Source: Phenylobacterium sp. Root1290
Lineage (GTDB): Bacteria; Pseudomonadota; Alphaproteobacteria; Caulobacterales; Caulobacteraceae
Direction of reading: 5' to 3'
Assembly (NCBI RefSeq): GCF_001425305.1
Contig: NZ_LMEE01000001.1
Span: 988,216-1,052,215, forward strand
DNA: 64,000 nt
Both the position numbers and the translations under genes were made by a program. Below are positions 42,805 through 51,362 of this stretch, in pieces (the stretch's first letter is position 1; each line of letters starts with the position of its first letter). Below the pieces are notes generated by a model, which was given only the letters and a program-made list of their open reading frames with translations, was not told the origin of the DNA and did no database searches.

Positions 42805-43422
42805 TCAGGCGTTTTCCATAGCCATGGCCTTCCAGACGGCCGGACGGGTGATCATTCGCACCATGTGCGCGCTGACCTTGGGAAACTGCGACGGGTCGAC
42901 ACCGTCGTCGTCGAGCCAGCTTGCGAGGGTGAAGAGGTAGGGGTCGCAGACGGTGTACTGTTCGCCCATCACCCAGGGACCAACGAACATCTCGTCCTCG
43001 ATCAGCTGGAAACAGGAGGCCATGTTGTCGGCGACCTTGTCCTGCATCGCCTTCTGGGCCTGGGCGTCGTCGGCCCAGCGCCCCGCGCGGCGGCCATGGG
43101 CGTGGGCGACATGGACGGTGGAGGCAAGGTAGGCGTTGAACTCCTGAACCTTGCCGAAGCCGAACGGATCGGCCGGGGCGAGGTTCGCCTCGGGAAACGC
43201 CTGGGCGATGAAGGCCAGGATCGACACGTTTTCGGTGAGCACGCCCCTATCCGTGACGAGCGCCGGCACCCGGCCCTTGGGGTTGATCTCCAGGTACTCA
43301 GGCTTGTGCTGGTCGCCAGCCCGCAGGTCCATGCGGACGGCTTCGTACTCGGCTCCGGCCTCCTCCAGCGCGATGTGGGAGGCCAGCGCGCAAGAGCCGG
43401 TGGAGTAGTGCAGCTTGAGCAT
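42805..43422 (-). CDS. Glutathione S-transferase family protein
   Basis: A 205-residue GST of the bacterial beta-like group. The thioredoxin-fold half begins LKLHYSTGSCALASHIALEEAGAEYE, with the Ser/Cys pair near residue 9-11, and contains NPKGRVPAL and the LTENVSILAFI cis-Pro/Glu-Asn-Ser site. The helical half carries the N-capping motif TVCDPYLFTLASW. It likely conjugates or reduces electrophiles with glutathione; substrate unknown. Its ATG overlaps the stop codon of the upstream DedA-like gene (TGATG), so the two are translationally coupled. Confidence 0.92.
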   Translation of the reverse strand: MLKLHYSTGSCALASHIALEEAGAEYEAVRMDLRAGDQHKPEYLEINPKGRVPALVTDRGVLTENVSILAFIAQAFPEANLAPADPFGFGKVQEFNAYLASTVHVAHAHGRRAGRWADDAQAQKAMQDKVADNMASCFQLIEDEMFVGPWVMGEQYTVCDPYLFTLASWLDDDGVDPSQFPKVSAHMVRMITRPAVWKAMAMENA

Positions 43423-44150
43423 CAGTCGTCCTTCATCGGCCCGCTGATCGCGTCCTCGCGAGACTTGAGCCAGTTGCGGGCGAACCAGCCGATGGCGATC
43501 CAGATCAGGACGATGAGCCCCAGCCAGAGCAGGTGGGCGCCGCCCTCCCCCTTCAGCACCTGGACAATGGAGTTGCCGGCGAAGGCGGTGAGCACGATCT
43601 TGGGAATGATCCCGATAGCCGTACCCAGCGTGAAGTCGCGCATCCGCATCGGCGTCACGCCGGCCGCCATGTTGACGACGATGAACGGCGCGGAGGGCAC
43701 AAGCCGCACGATCAGACTGGCGAGGAAGCCGTTGCGGCCAACAAGGTCCATGAAGCGCTGCACGCCCTGGCTGGACAGCACCTGCAGCGTCCGCGCCCCG
43801 GCGACGCGCCCGAGATAGAAGCCGACCAGCGCCGAAACCATCGTGCCGATCCAGCTGTAGATGAAGCCCGACCATGCGCCGAAGGCCACCACCGCCGCGG
43901 CGATCAGCACGAATTGCGGCACGCCGACAAAGGCCAGGATCGCAAAGGCGGCGACCGCCACGGGCAACGCCCAGGGGCCGTCGGACGCCAAACCCAGCCA
44001 GCGTTCTACCGTCGCTTCGCCGTCGAAGCCGAGCACCTGGGCGCCGAACAGAAACACGACGCCGACGCCGCCGAACAGGACGAAGGACACGGCTAGCGTT
44101 CGCCAAGCCTTGGCGTCCATTTCGGTGAGGAAGCGGAGGATGCGGCGCAT
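43422..44150 (-). CDS. TVP38/TMEM64 (DedA-like) membrane protein
   Basis: A 242-residue inner-membrane protein of the SNARE-associated/VTT group with about six hydrophobic segments. The key region GRNGFLASLIVRLVPSAPFIVVNMAAGVTPMRMRDFTLGTAIGIIPKIVLTAFAG contains the family re-entrant loop with its R-x(3)-P pattern. Relatives are lipid scramblases or undecaprenyl-phosphate flippases and affect membrane stability. GGGAGAGCG precedes the ATG at 44150. The GST gene follows with a one-base overlap. Confidence 0.9.
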   Translation of the reverse strand: MRRILRFLTEMDAKAWRTLAVSFVLFGGVGVVFLFGAQVLGFDGEATVERWLGLASDGPWALPVAVAAFAILAFVGVPQFVLIAAAVVAFGAWSGFIYSWIGTMVSALVGFYLGRVAGARTLQVLSSQGVQRFMDLVGRNGFLASLIVRLVPSAPFIVVNMAAGVTPMRMRDFTLGTAIGIIPKIVLTAFAGNSIVQVLKGEGGAHLLWLGLIVLIWIAIGWFARNWLKSREDAISGPMKDD

Positions 44151-44223
44151 CGCTCTCCCGTCGCCTGTTCGCGCCGCTGGGTCAAGGCAGGCGGGACCCG
44201 AGGCGCGGACCCGGCGGGGCGGA

Positions 44224-46423
<2,200 letters not shown>

Positions 46424-46445
46424 CCCGTTTCAAGAGCTGAATACG

Positions 46446-46480
46446 GAAACGGCCCGGATCGCTCCGGGCCGTTTCTGTTT
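46446..46480 (+). terminator. Intrinsic terminator after aspartate aminotransferase
   Basis: A perfect 13-base stem (GAAACGGCCCGGA / TCCGGGCCGTTTC) with a TCGC loop, followed by TGTTT. The stem begins with A residues, so it can also stop the convergent DUF2171 transcript. Confidence 0.85.
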
Positions 46481-46484
46481 GGCG

Positions 46485-46715
46485 CTAGTGCTTTTCGCGC
46501 CAGGCGGCCTTCGCCGCATCCTTGGTCAGGTTGAGCCTGACCTTCTCATCCACCACGTCATCGACCCACGAGAGCGGGATCATGTGGTGCTTGAGCCCCG
46601 CGCCCAGGTCGAGCTTGGCCAGTTCGATGTCGTTGCCGACCACGTGGTCGACCCGGCCGACGTGGCCGCCGTCCGAACCGATGACTTCCATATGTTCGCG
46701 AATGCCGGGATGCAT
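46485..46715 (-). CDS. DUF2171 PRC-barrel-like small protein
   Basis: A 76-residue protein with the DUF2171 pattern IREHMEVIGSDGGHVGRVDHVVGNDIELAK followed by HHMIPLSWVDDVVDEKVRLN. It is soluble and has no signal peptide. Related proteins are often induced by stress in alphaproteobacteria; function is unknown. A near-consensus EcfG promoter (GAAAC-N16-CGTT at 46754-46778, one mismatch) lies upstream, which fits that view but is weaker than the two exact matches elsewhere in the window. The gene is convergent with the aminotransferase and shares its terminator. Confidence 0.88.
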   Translation of the reverse strand: MHPGIREHMEVIGSDGGHVGRVDHVVGNDIELAKLDLGAGLKHHMIPLSWVDDVVDEKVRLNLTKDAAKAAWREKH

Positions 46716-46785
46716 GGCGTTCTCCTGGTCTTGCGTTTTGAGGGTCGCAAGAGAACGACTGATCGCCAGGCCGGTTTCAGCTTGG

Positions 46786-46805
46786 CCGGAGATTCGGGCC
46801 TCCGG
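46786..46805 (-). terminator. Hairpin after the NYN-domain gene
   Basis: CCGGAG-N8-CTCCGG lies just after the NYN/OST-HTH stop codon on the minus strand. The stem has six base pairs and no U-tract, so it is a weak terminator candidate. Confidence 0.3.
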
Positions 46806-46808
46806 CGT

Positions 46809-47540
46809 TCAGGACCTCGCTGGCCGGGTGCGGATAAAAATCGGGCCGGCTTCATCGCGCCGCACCTCGAACGCTCCTGCCTTGTCGACCAGATCGCTGA
46901 GCTTTGCACAGCCATAGGTCCGGGGGTCGAAGTCCGACGCGAGGATGGCCAATTGCTGGCCCACCCGCCCAAGAGGCGCCCAGCCTTCGGCCTCGTCCAG
47001 TTGTGCGAGGGCCTTGCGGATCAATGGCCGTGCGGCGCTAGGCGACCTGCGCGGTGGACTTGCGGAGACAGGTTCAGGCCGATCCGGCGCCGGCGCCTCT
47101 GGCAACAGATTCTCGGTGTAGACGAAACGCCGGCAGGCCTGGCGAAAGCTCTCGGGCGTCTTCTGCTCCCCGAACCCATAAACGTCGACGCCCTGCTCGC
47201 GAATGCGGGCGGCCAGACGCGTGAAGTCACTGTCGGAGGATACCAGGCAAAAGCCGTCGAACCGCCCGCTGTGCAGCAGGTCCATGGCGTCGATCACCAG
47301 GGCGATGTCGGACGCGTTCTTGCCCGAGGTGTAGGCGAAGTTCTGATGCGGCATGATGGCGTAGGTGGACAGGATGTCAGCCCACCCCTTGAGCCGGGTC
47401 CCCGAGAAATCCCCGTAGATGCGCCGCACGCTGGCCTCGCCGATCTTGGCGATCTCCTCAAACAGGCCCTGTGCGATGCGTGACGAGGCGTTGTCGGCGT
47501 CGATGAGGACCGCCAGGCGGGGCGCTCTCTGCTCAGCCAT
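46809..47540 (-). CDS. NYN-domain (LabA/DUF88-like) putative RNase with OST-HTH domain
   Basis: A 243-residue protein with an N-terminal NYN/PIN-like nuclease domain (about 8-150). Its acidic residues lie in LIDADNASS (Asp14, Asp16), SDIALVIDAMDLL and LVSSDSDFTRLA. A Pro/Ser linker (about 150-170) leads to a C-terminal OST-HTH/LOTUS domain (about 172-240; RKALAQLDEAEGWAPLGRVGQQLAILASDFDPRTYGCAKLSDLVDKAG) that binds RNA, often G-quadruplex RNA. The combination predicts a metal-dependent endoribonuclease with an RNA-targeting module; bacterial targets are unknown. It stands alone. Confidence 0.88.
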   Translation of the reverse strand: MAEQRAPRLAVLIDADNASSRIAQGLFEEIAKIGEASVRRIYGDFSGTRLKGWADILSTYAIMPHQNFAYTSGKNASDIALVIDAMDLLHSGRFDGFCLVSSDSDFTRLAARIREQGVDVYGFGEQKTPESFRQACRRFVYTENLLPEAPAPDRPEPVSASPPRRSPSAARPLIRKALAQLDEAEGWAPLGRVGQQLAILASDFDPRTYGCAKLSDLVDKAGAFEVRRDEAGPIFIRTRPARS

Positions 47541-47640
47541 GGCTCGATAACTCCCGCGGCGTTGGCGGGACTGTATCAGCGCAATTCAGAGTAAACCTAG
47601 CCCCGTACCGTGGAATTCGGGGCAGAACTCCAGCGAACAT

Positions 47641-49341
47641 CTAAGCCGCCGATCCGAGGTCGAGGATCTCCTCTTCCACGCCTGCCGCGGGCAAGGCGAA
47701 GACGATCGTGCAGACGACGCCGTCGCGGGCGAAATCGAGGTCGACCACGCCGTCCAACTGATGGGCGAGCCCGCCGACGATGACGCGCGTGCCAAAGCCG
47801 CGTCGGTCGGGTTGGGTGACCCGCGGGCCGCCGATCTCGCGCCAGACGATCCTCAGTTGGCGCGATCCCGATCCCGGCGCCAGCGTCCAGGTCACGTGGA
47901 CCCGCCCGTCCTCGTTCGAGAGCGCGCCGTATTTGACCGCGTTGGTCGCCAGTTCGTGGAACGCCATGCCCAAGGCCACGGCGGTGTTGGGCGCAAGCCA
48001 GACGGGCTCTCCCGCCAGAACCACCCGTTCGCCGTGATCCCCGCCATAGGGACTGAGCTCGCTGTCGAGCAGCTCCGCCAGGCTCACTCCGGTCCAATTG
48101 TCTCGAGTCAGCAGATTGTGCGCCTGGGACAGCGCGATCAGGCGCGCTTCGAAGCTCTTGCGCACGCTGTTCACGTCGGTGCCGTGGCGCAGGCTTTGCG
48201 CGGCGATGGACTGCACGGTGGCCAAGGTGTTCTTCACGCGATGGTTCAGCTCGTCGAGGAGCAGCTTCTGGCGGGCCTCGGCGGCGATACGCGCCACGAT
48301 CTCGCGCTCAGCGGCCAAGCGCGCCTTGACCTGCCGCCAGGTCGCCAGGCTGACCAGGGTGGTCGCAATCAGTCCGCCGACGATGAAGGCCAGCGTCACC
48401 CAGCGATCGGCCCCATGGTCATAGTCGGCGCGCGCCCGATAGATGATCGTCCAGTTGCGTCCGGCGATGTCGAGCGTGCGCGTCGCCACCAGGCCGCCGC
48501 GCTGGGCGGCGGCGTCCGGCGACTGGCTCAGCAGCGTGCCGACGGAGGGCTTTCCGTCGTAAACAGCGTAGTCGAGCCCTGCGCCCTTCGTCGCCGGCAG
48601 GACGCTCCCCAACAGATCGCTGGCCTGAAAGGGCGCATAGACAAACCCTTCGAGACGTTCCCGGCGCTCGGCGACGGTGGCCGGGACATCGCCCCCGTCA
48701 TAGACCGGTTCGTAAATGAGGAAGCCAGCCTGGCGCTTGGCGTCGACCTCTTCAATGGCCTCGACCTTTCCCGATAGAGCCGGCAAGCCCGTATCGCGGG
48801 CTCGATCCATCGCCTCGCGGCGCACCGGGAAGGCGTACATGTTGAAGCCCAGGGCGCGCCGGTTCACGAAGTCCAGCGGCTCCAGATAGATGATGGCGTG
48901 CACCTCGCCGTCGGTGGGGGGCCGCAGCTCGGCGTCAGCGATGCCCTCCGCCCGCATTCGGGCAGCCAGCGCCGGCGCGCCTCCGGGTGGCGCGCGCAGC
49001 GTGTAGCCGATGCCCTGAATCCCGGGATAGCGGCGGGTCAGCTCGACGCGCTGCGCGAAGGCGCGGAATTCAGGAGCGCTGACGTCCTCGCTGGCCGCAA
49101 AGAGACCGGCGCCCGCGCGCAGAACAGCGATGTAGGTGTCGAGCCGGTTGGCGACCGCCTCGTTGGCCTGATCGACCACCGCGTCGAAGCGCAGGCTTTC
49201 ACGCGCCTGGCGCCCCTGCTCCATCATGTAGGTCCCGGCGAGCGTAGCGATCAGGCCGACCGCAGCCACAATGGCCGGCCACGTCAGCACCGGCCATCCG
49301 CGCACCCGCTCGATCAGTGTCTGAGAAAGGCTGGTCGCCAC
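47641..49341 (-). CDS. CHASE-domain HWE-family sensor histidine kinase
   Basis: A 566-residue membrane kinase. Membrane helices at about 20-39 and 312-336 bracket a periplasmic CHASE domain (about 60-300; RRYPGIQGIGYTLRAPPG and FNMYAFPVRREAMDRARDTG are diagnostic). The cytosolic HWE/HisKA_2 core has His367 in LLLDELNHRVKNTLATVQ, N-box HELATNAVKYGALS and a WRE motif (IVWREIGGP). CHASE domains bind small ligands such as cytokinin-like compounds or peptides. No response regulator is adjacent. A 17-base palindrome lies in the upstream region shared with the DUF4169 gene. Confidence 0.93.
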   Translation of the reverse strand: MATSLSQTLIERVRGWPVLTWPAIVAAVGLIATLAGTYMMEQGRQARESLRFDAVVDQANEAVANRLDTYIAVLRAGAGLFAASEDVSAPEFRAFAQRVELTRRYPGIQGIGYTLRAPPGGAPALAARMRAEGIADAELRPPTDGEVHAIIYLEPLDFVNRRALGFNMYAFPVRREAMDRARDTGLPALSGKVEAIEEVDAKRQAGFLIYEPVYDGGDVPATVAERRERLEGFVYAPFQASDLLGSVLPATKGAGLDYAVYDGKPSVGTLLSQSPDAAAQRGGLVATRTLDIAGRNWTIIYRARADYDHGADRWVTLAFIVGGLIATTLVSLATWRQVKARLAAEREIVARIAAEARQKLLLDELNHRVKNTLATVQSIAAQSLRHGTDVNSVRKSFEARLIALSQAHNLLTRDNWTGVSLAELLDSELSPYGGDHGERVVLAGEPVWLAPNTAVALGMAFHELATNAVKYGALSNEDGRVHVTWTLAPGSGSRQLRIVWREIGGPRVTQPDRRGFGTRVIVGGLAHQLDGVVDLDFARDGVVCTIVFALPAAGVEEEILDLGSAA

Positions 49342-49397
49342 GGCGTCTTCCGATCCTAGCCGACCAACAACGCCTTAGCTCCGAATAGGCGCCCTGG

Positions 49398-49414
49398 AAA
49401 GAACGGCGTTCTTT
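49398..49414. promoter_or_regulatory. Palindrome AAAGAACG-G-CGTTCTTT
   Basis: A perfect 8-base inverted repeat with a single central base, between the divergent CHASE kinase and DUF4169 genes. It is 57 bases from the kinase start and 94 from the DUF4169 start. The form is that of a symmetric operator. It does not fit the alphaproteobacterial LexA site (GTTC-N7-GTTC). Confidence 0.4.
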
Positions 49415-49507
49415 CGTTTGCGCCGGCGGCCTGACAGCGCGTCGTTCAAGGGGTATCTGGAAGAGGGACTCGTCACGCAGTCCAGAGCCCAAGCGCAGGG
49501 AGGGCCC

Positions 49508-49690
49508 ATGAGCAACGTCGTGAACCTGAACAAGGCCCGCAAGGCGCGTGAACGGGACAGGGCGCGCGATCAGGCCCGCGAGAACCGCGCTAAGTTCGGC
49601 CGGACAAGGGCGGACAAGGATCTGAGCAAGGCCGAGACGCAGAAGGCCGATCAGGCTCTGGACGGCGCCAAGCTCGACAAGCCCGAATAG
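49508..49690 (+). CDS. DUF4169 small charged protein
   Basis: A 60-residue, highly charged, helical protein. The VVNLNKARKARERDRARDQARENRAKFGRT segment and the later AxQALDGAKLD match DUF4169, a family of tiny alphaproteobacterial proteins of unknown function. The start at 49508 follows GGGAGG by five bases; the longer frame upstream is not conserved. Its basic and acidic residues alternate in coiled-coil-like spacing. It is divergent from the CHASE kinase and followed by three hairpins. Confidence 0.85.
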   Translation: MSNVVNLNKARKARERDRARDQARENRAKFGRTRADKDLSKAETQKADQALDGAKLDKPE

Positions 49691-49714
49691 TCAGGCCGGC
49701 CAGAGCAAGGGCGT

Positions 49715-49800
49715 GGGTGGGGAAGGCTCGACACTCCCCCACCCGCCCGGCGCTGTGCACAGCGCCGTTCGTGCGCGCCGCTCCCCCCGGACCGGCGCGC
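49715..49800. terminator. Three consecutive hairpins between convergent genes
   Basis: Stem 1 is GGGTGGGG/CCCCACCC (49715-49744). Stem 2 is the perfect palindrome GGCGCTGTGCACAGCGCC (49749-49766). Stem 3 is GCGCGCCG/CGGCGCGC (49773-49800). They fill the gap between the DUF4169 stop and the convergent coq4 stop. A shared transcription end region is the simplest reading, although U-tracts are absent. Confidence 0.5.
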
Positions 49801-49808
49801 AGAACGCG

Positions 49809-50591
49809 TTACATCCGGGCCGGAACCGCCCCATCGCGCGCCTCGACCGGGATGGATTCGTAGATGGTGGCCGGCGTGATGCCGAGACGCTCGCGCGCGG
49901 CGTCCAGCGGCTCGTTGAGCAGGCGCTCGTAGTCCTCGCCCAGCAGCCAGCGAGCGGCCTTGCCGCGCTGGTAGCCCTGCCAGATCGCCTTGACGTACGG
50001 GTAGTCCGAGCCGCGCGAGCGCGACGCCGCGCCCAAAGCGATCAGAGCCCAGCCCAGGCCCTTGGTCTGGGCGTAGGAGAACGCGACCAGGCAGGACTCG
50101 CCCAGACCGTCGCGGTGATAGCCCGAAAGGATGTGCCAGATGTCGTGCACGTCGCGGGTGCGGCGGCCCATCCAGGCGTAGGGATGGACGATGTCGACCT
50201 CATTGCCCTCGATCCGGCTGACCTCGGCCAGGCCTTCCGCCGACAGCTCCTCGGATCGCACGAAGTCCCGGTAGGCGGCCCCGACCGTGCCCGGCGCGAG
50301 CGAATCGAGCCAGGCGTCGTCCATCAGACGGTCGGCCAGTTCCTGCCGCTCGTAGGCGATGCGGCCGCCCTGGGTCGTGGTCAGCAGGCGCTGATAGCAG
50401 TCCGCCGTCGAGGTGCCGTTGAGCGCCCGCATGATCTCGAACACCTGGCCGGTGTCTTCCTTGTCGTTCAGCAGGCGCTGCAGCGCCTTCAGCGCCGTCC
50501 CCCACTGCATGCGGGGCTTGGGCAGGCGGACGTTCGCAGGCGCAGCCTGGCGGGCCATCGGGGCGTCAAGTGCGTCGGCAGTCATGGCCAT
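49809..50591 (-). CDS. COQ4-family protein (ubiquinone biosynthesis)
   Basis: A 260-residue soluble protein of the COQ4 family. The zinc-binding signature HDIWHxxxGxxxxxxGE is complete in VHDIWHILSGYHRDGLGE, and GRIAYERQELADRLMD and LARLPPGTVGxAYxxFx-type segments (LAPGTVGAAYRDFV) are present. In eukaryotes COQ4 organises the coenzyme Q complex and removes the C1 carboxyl group; a similar role in alphaproteobacteria is plausible. Starts at 50591 or 50585 are both possible; the frame extends to 50702 without homology. It is divergent from an RHH protein gene with a TGACGC-N2-GCGTCA palindrome between them. Confidence 0.87.
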   Translation of the reverse strand: MAMTADALDAPMARQAAPANVRLPKPRMQWGTALKALQRLLNDKEDTGQVFEIMRALNGTSTADCYQRLLTTTQGGRIAYERQELADRLMDDAWLDSLAPGTVGAAYRDFVRSEELSAEGLAEVSRIEGNEVDIVHPYAWMGRRTRDVHDIWHILSGYHRDGLGESCLVAFSYAQTKGLGWALIALGAASRSRGSDYPYVKAIWQGYQRGKAARWLLGEDYERLLNEPLDAARERLGITPATIYESIPVEARDGAVPARM

Positions 50592-50632
50592 GGGGAAGCA
50601 GCCTTCGAAGCGAACAACGTTTGGATTGAAAG

Positions 50633-50646
50633 TGACGCAGGCGTCA
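50633..50646. promoter_or_regulatory. Palindrome TGACGC-AG-GCGTCA between coq4 and RHH genes
   Basis: A perfect 6-base inverted repeat with a 2-base centre, 42 bases before the coq4 start and 65 before the RHH start. On the minus strand it lies between TTGCAA (-35-like) and coq4, where a repressor would act. The adjacent RHH protein is a natural candidate to bind it, by position only. Confidence 0.4.
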
Positions 50647-50710
50647 TCTTTTTGCAAGATAACAAACGAACGCTTTGCCGCAACGTGGCGCCTGGGCCAC
50701 AACTCCTCTC

Positions 50711-50920
50711 ATGGCATCCTTGAAGAAACGTTCGATCCTGCTCTCGGGCCACGCGACCTCCATGGCGCTGGAGCCGGAGTTCTGGGCGGTGATGGACGAG
50801 ATGGCGGCGGCGCGTGGCGTCAGCCTGGCGGTGCTGATCGCGCAGATCGACGAGACCCGCGGCGAACGGCCCCTGGCCTCGGCCTGCCGCGTCGCCGCAC
50901 TGGTGTTTGCGAAGGGCTAG
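50711..50920 (+). CDS. Ribbon-helix-helix (RHH_4) domain protein
   Basis: A 69-residue protein that matches the RHH_4 pattern throughout: KKRSILLSGHATSMALEPEFWAVMDEMAAARGVSLAVLIAQIDETRGERPLASACRV. The first strand (RSILLSGH) would contact DNA, or in some relatives acts in non-DNA roles. No toxin gene is beside it, so an antitoxin role is not supported. It is divergent from coq4 and could regulate it through the palindrome in the gap. Its stop overlaps the end of the tiny membrane protein gene on the other strand. Confidence 0.85.
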   Translation: MASLKKRSILLSGHATSMALEPEFWAVMDEMAAARGVSLAVLIAQIDETRGERPLASACRVAALVFAKG

Positions 50921-51048
50921 CCGATCCCTGGCGGATTGAGCGCCCGCATCGTGAACATGAAGGCGATCGCCACCAGGAAGCCGATGATCGTCCACAAAAA
51001 GAGCGGGATCGGTTTGCGCCGGGGCGGAGGGGGTTCGTCGTCGCTCAC
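50917..51048 (-). CDS. 43-residue single-span membrane protein
   Basis: A small gene from GTG 51048 to the TAG at 50917-50919. The product has an acidic/proline start (SDDEPPPPRRKP), one hydrophobic helix (IPLFLWTIIGFLVAIAFMFTM) and a short tail (RALNPPGIG). Arg and Lys before the helix and the acidic N-terminus give a clear topology signal. The GTG lies two bases after the stop codon of the 71-residue membrane protein gene, so both are probably one translation unit behind the EcfG-type promoter at 51300-51324. I recognise no family. It is easily missed because of its size. Confidence 0.6.
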   Translation of the reverse strand: MSDDEPPPPRRKPIPLFLWTIIGFLVAIAFMFTMRALNPPGIG

Positions 51049-51050
51049 GG

Positions 51051-51266
51051 CTATCTCGGCGCCGGCAGCGGCGCGTCGGGCATCTTCGGCGCATCGGGCA
51101 GCGACGGCGGTCGCGGCACGTTGATGTCCACGTCGATGGCCTTGGGGAGATCGGACTGCGCCTGCCGGCTGACGACGGCATAGCCGATGGCGCCGATGCC
51201 CAGAACCAGCGCTCCGATCAGGATCGCCAGCCAGACCATGGTGCTCGAACTAGACCTGTCCGCCAT
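51051..51266 (-). CDS. 71-residue single-span membrane protein, stress-promoter associated
   Basis: A small protein with a short Ser-rich N-terminus, one membrane helix (MVWLAILIGALVLGIGAIGYAVV, about 10-32) and a periplasmic or cytosolic tail rich in Pro, Asp and Ala (PRPPSLPDAPKMPDAPLPAPR). GGGAGGAG precedes the ATG. An exact EcfG-type promoter lies 34 bases upstream. The 43-residue membrane protein gene follows after two bases. No known family is recognised; the proline-rich tail may contact the cell wall or a partner. Confidence 0.7.
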   Translation of the reverse strand: MADRSSSSTMVWLAILIGALVLGIGAIGYAVVSRQAQSDLPKAIDVDINVPRPPSLPDAPKMPDAPLPAPR

Positions 51267-51299
51267 GAACTCCTCCCTGGGCTCAGGGTCGAGGTGGAA

Positions 51300-51324
51300 A
51301 ACGAACGCTGGCGACGGCGGTTCC
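51300..51324 (-). promoter_or_regulatory. EcfG (general stress sigma) type promoter for the small membrane proteins
   Basis: On the minus strand GGAAC (51320-51324), a 16-base spacer and CGTT (51300-51303) match the EcfG consensus exactly. The start codon of the 71-residue gene is 34 bases downstream of the -10 element, leaving a short leader with a good ribosome binding site. Confidence 0.6.
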
Positions 51325-51362
51325 GACTTAAGCCGCCCGCGCCGTGTGCTACATATGTTCCA

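Noticed and set aside
50711-51266. A toxin-antitoxin module made of the RHH protein and the small membrane proteins.
   Set aside because: The genes are on opposite strands and converge, the small proteins have their own stress promoter, and no known toxin fold is seen.
51300-51362. An SOS (LexA) box before uvrD.
   Set aside because: GTTC occurs but not as GTTC-N7-GTTC on either strand.
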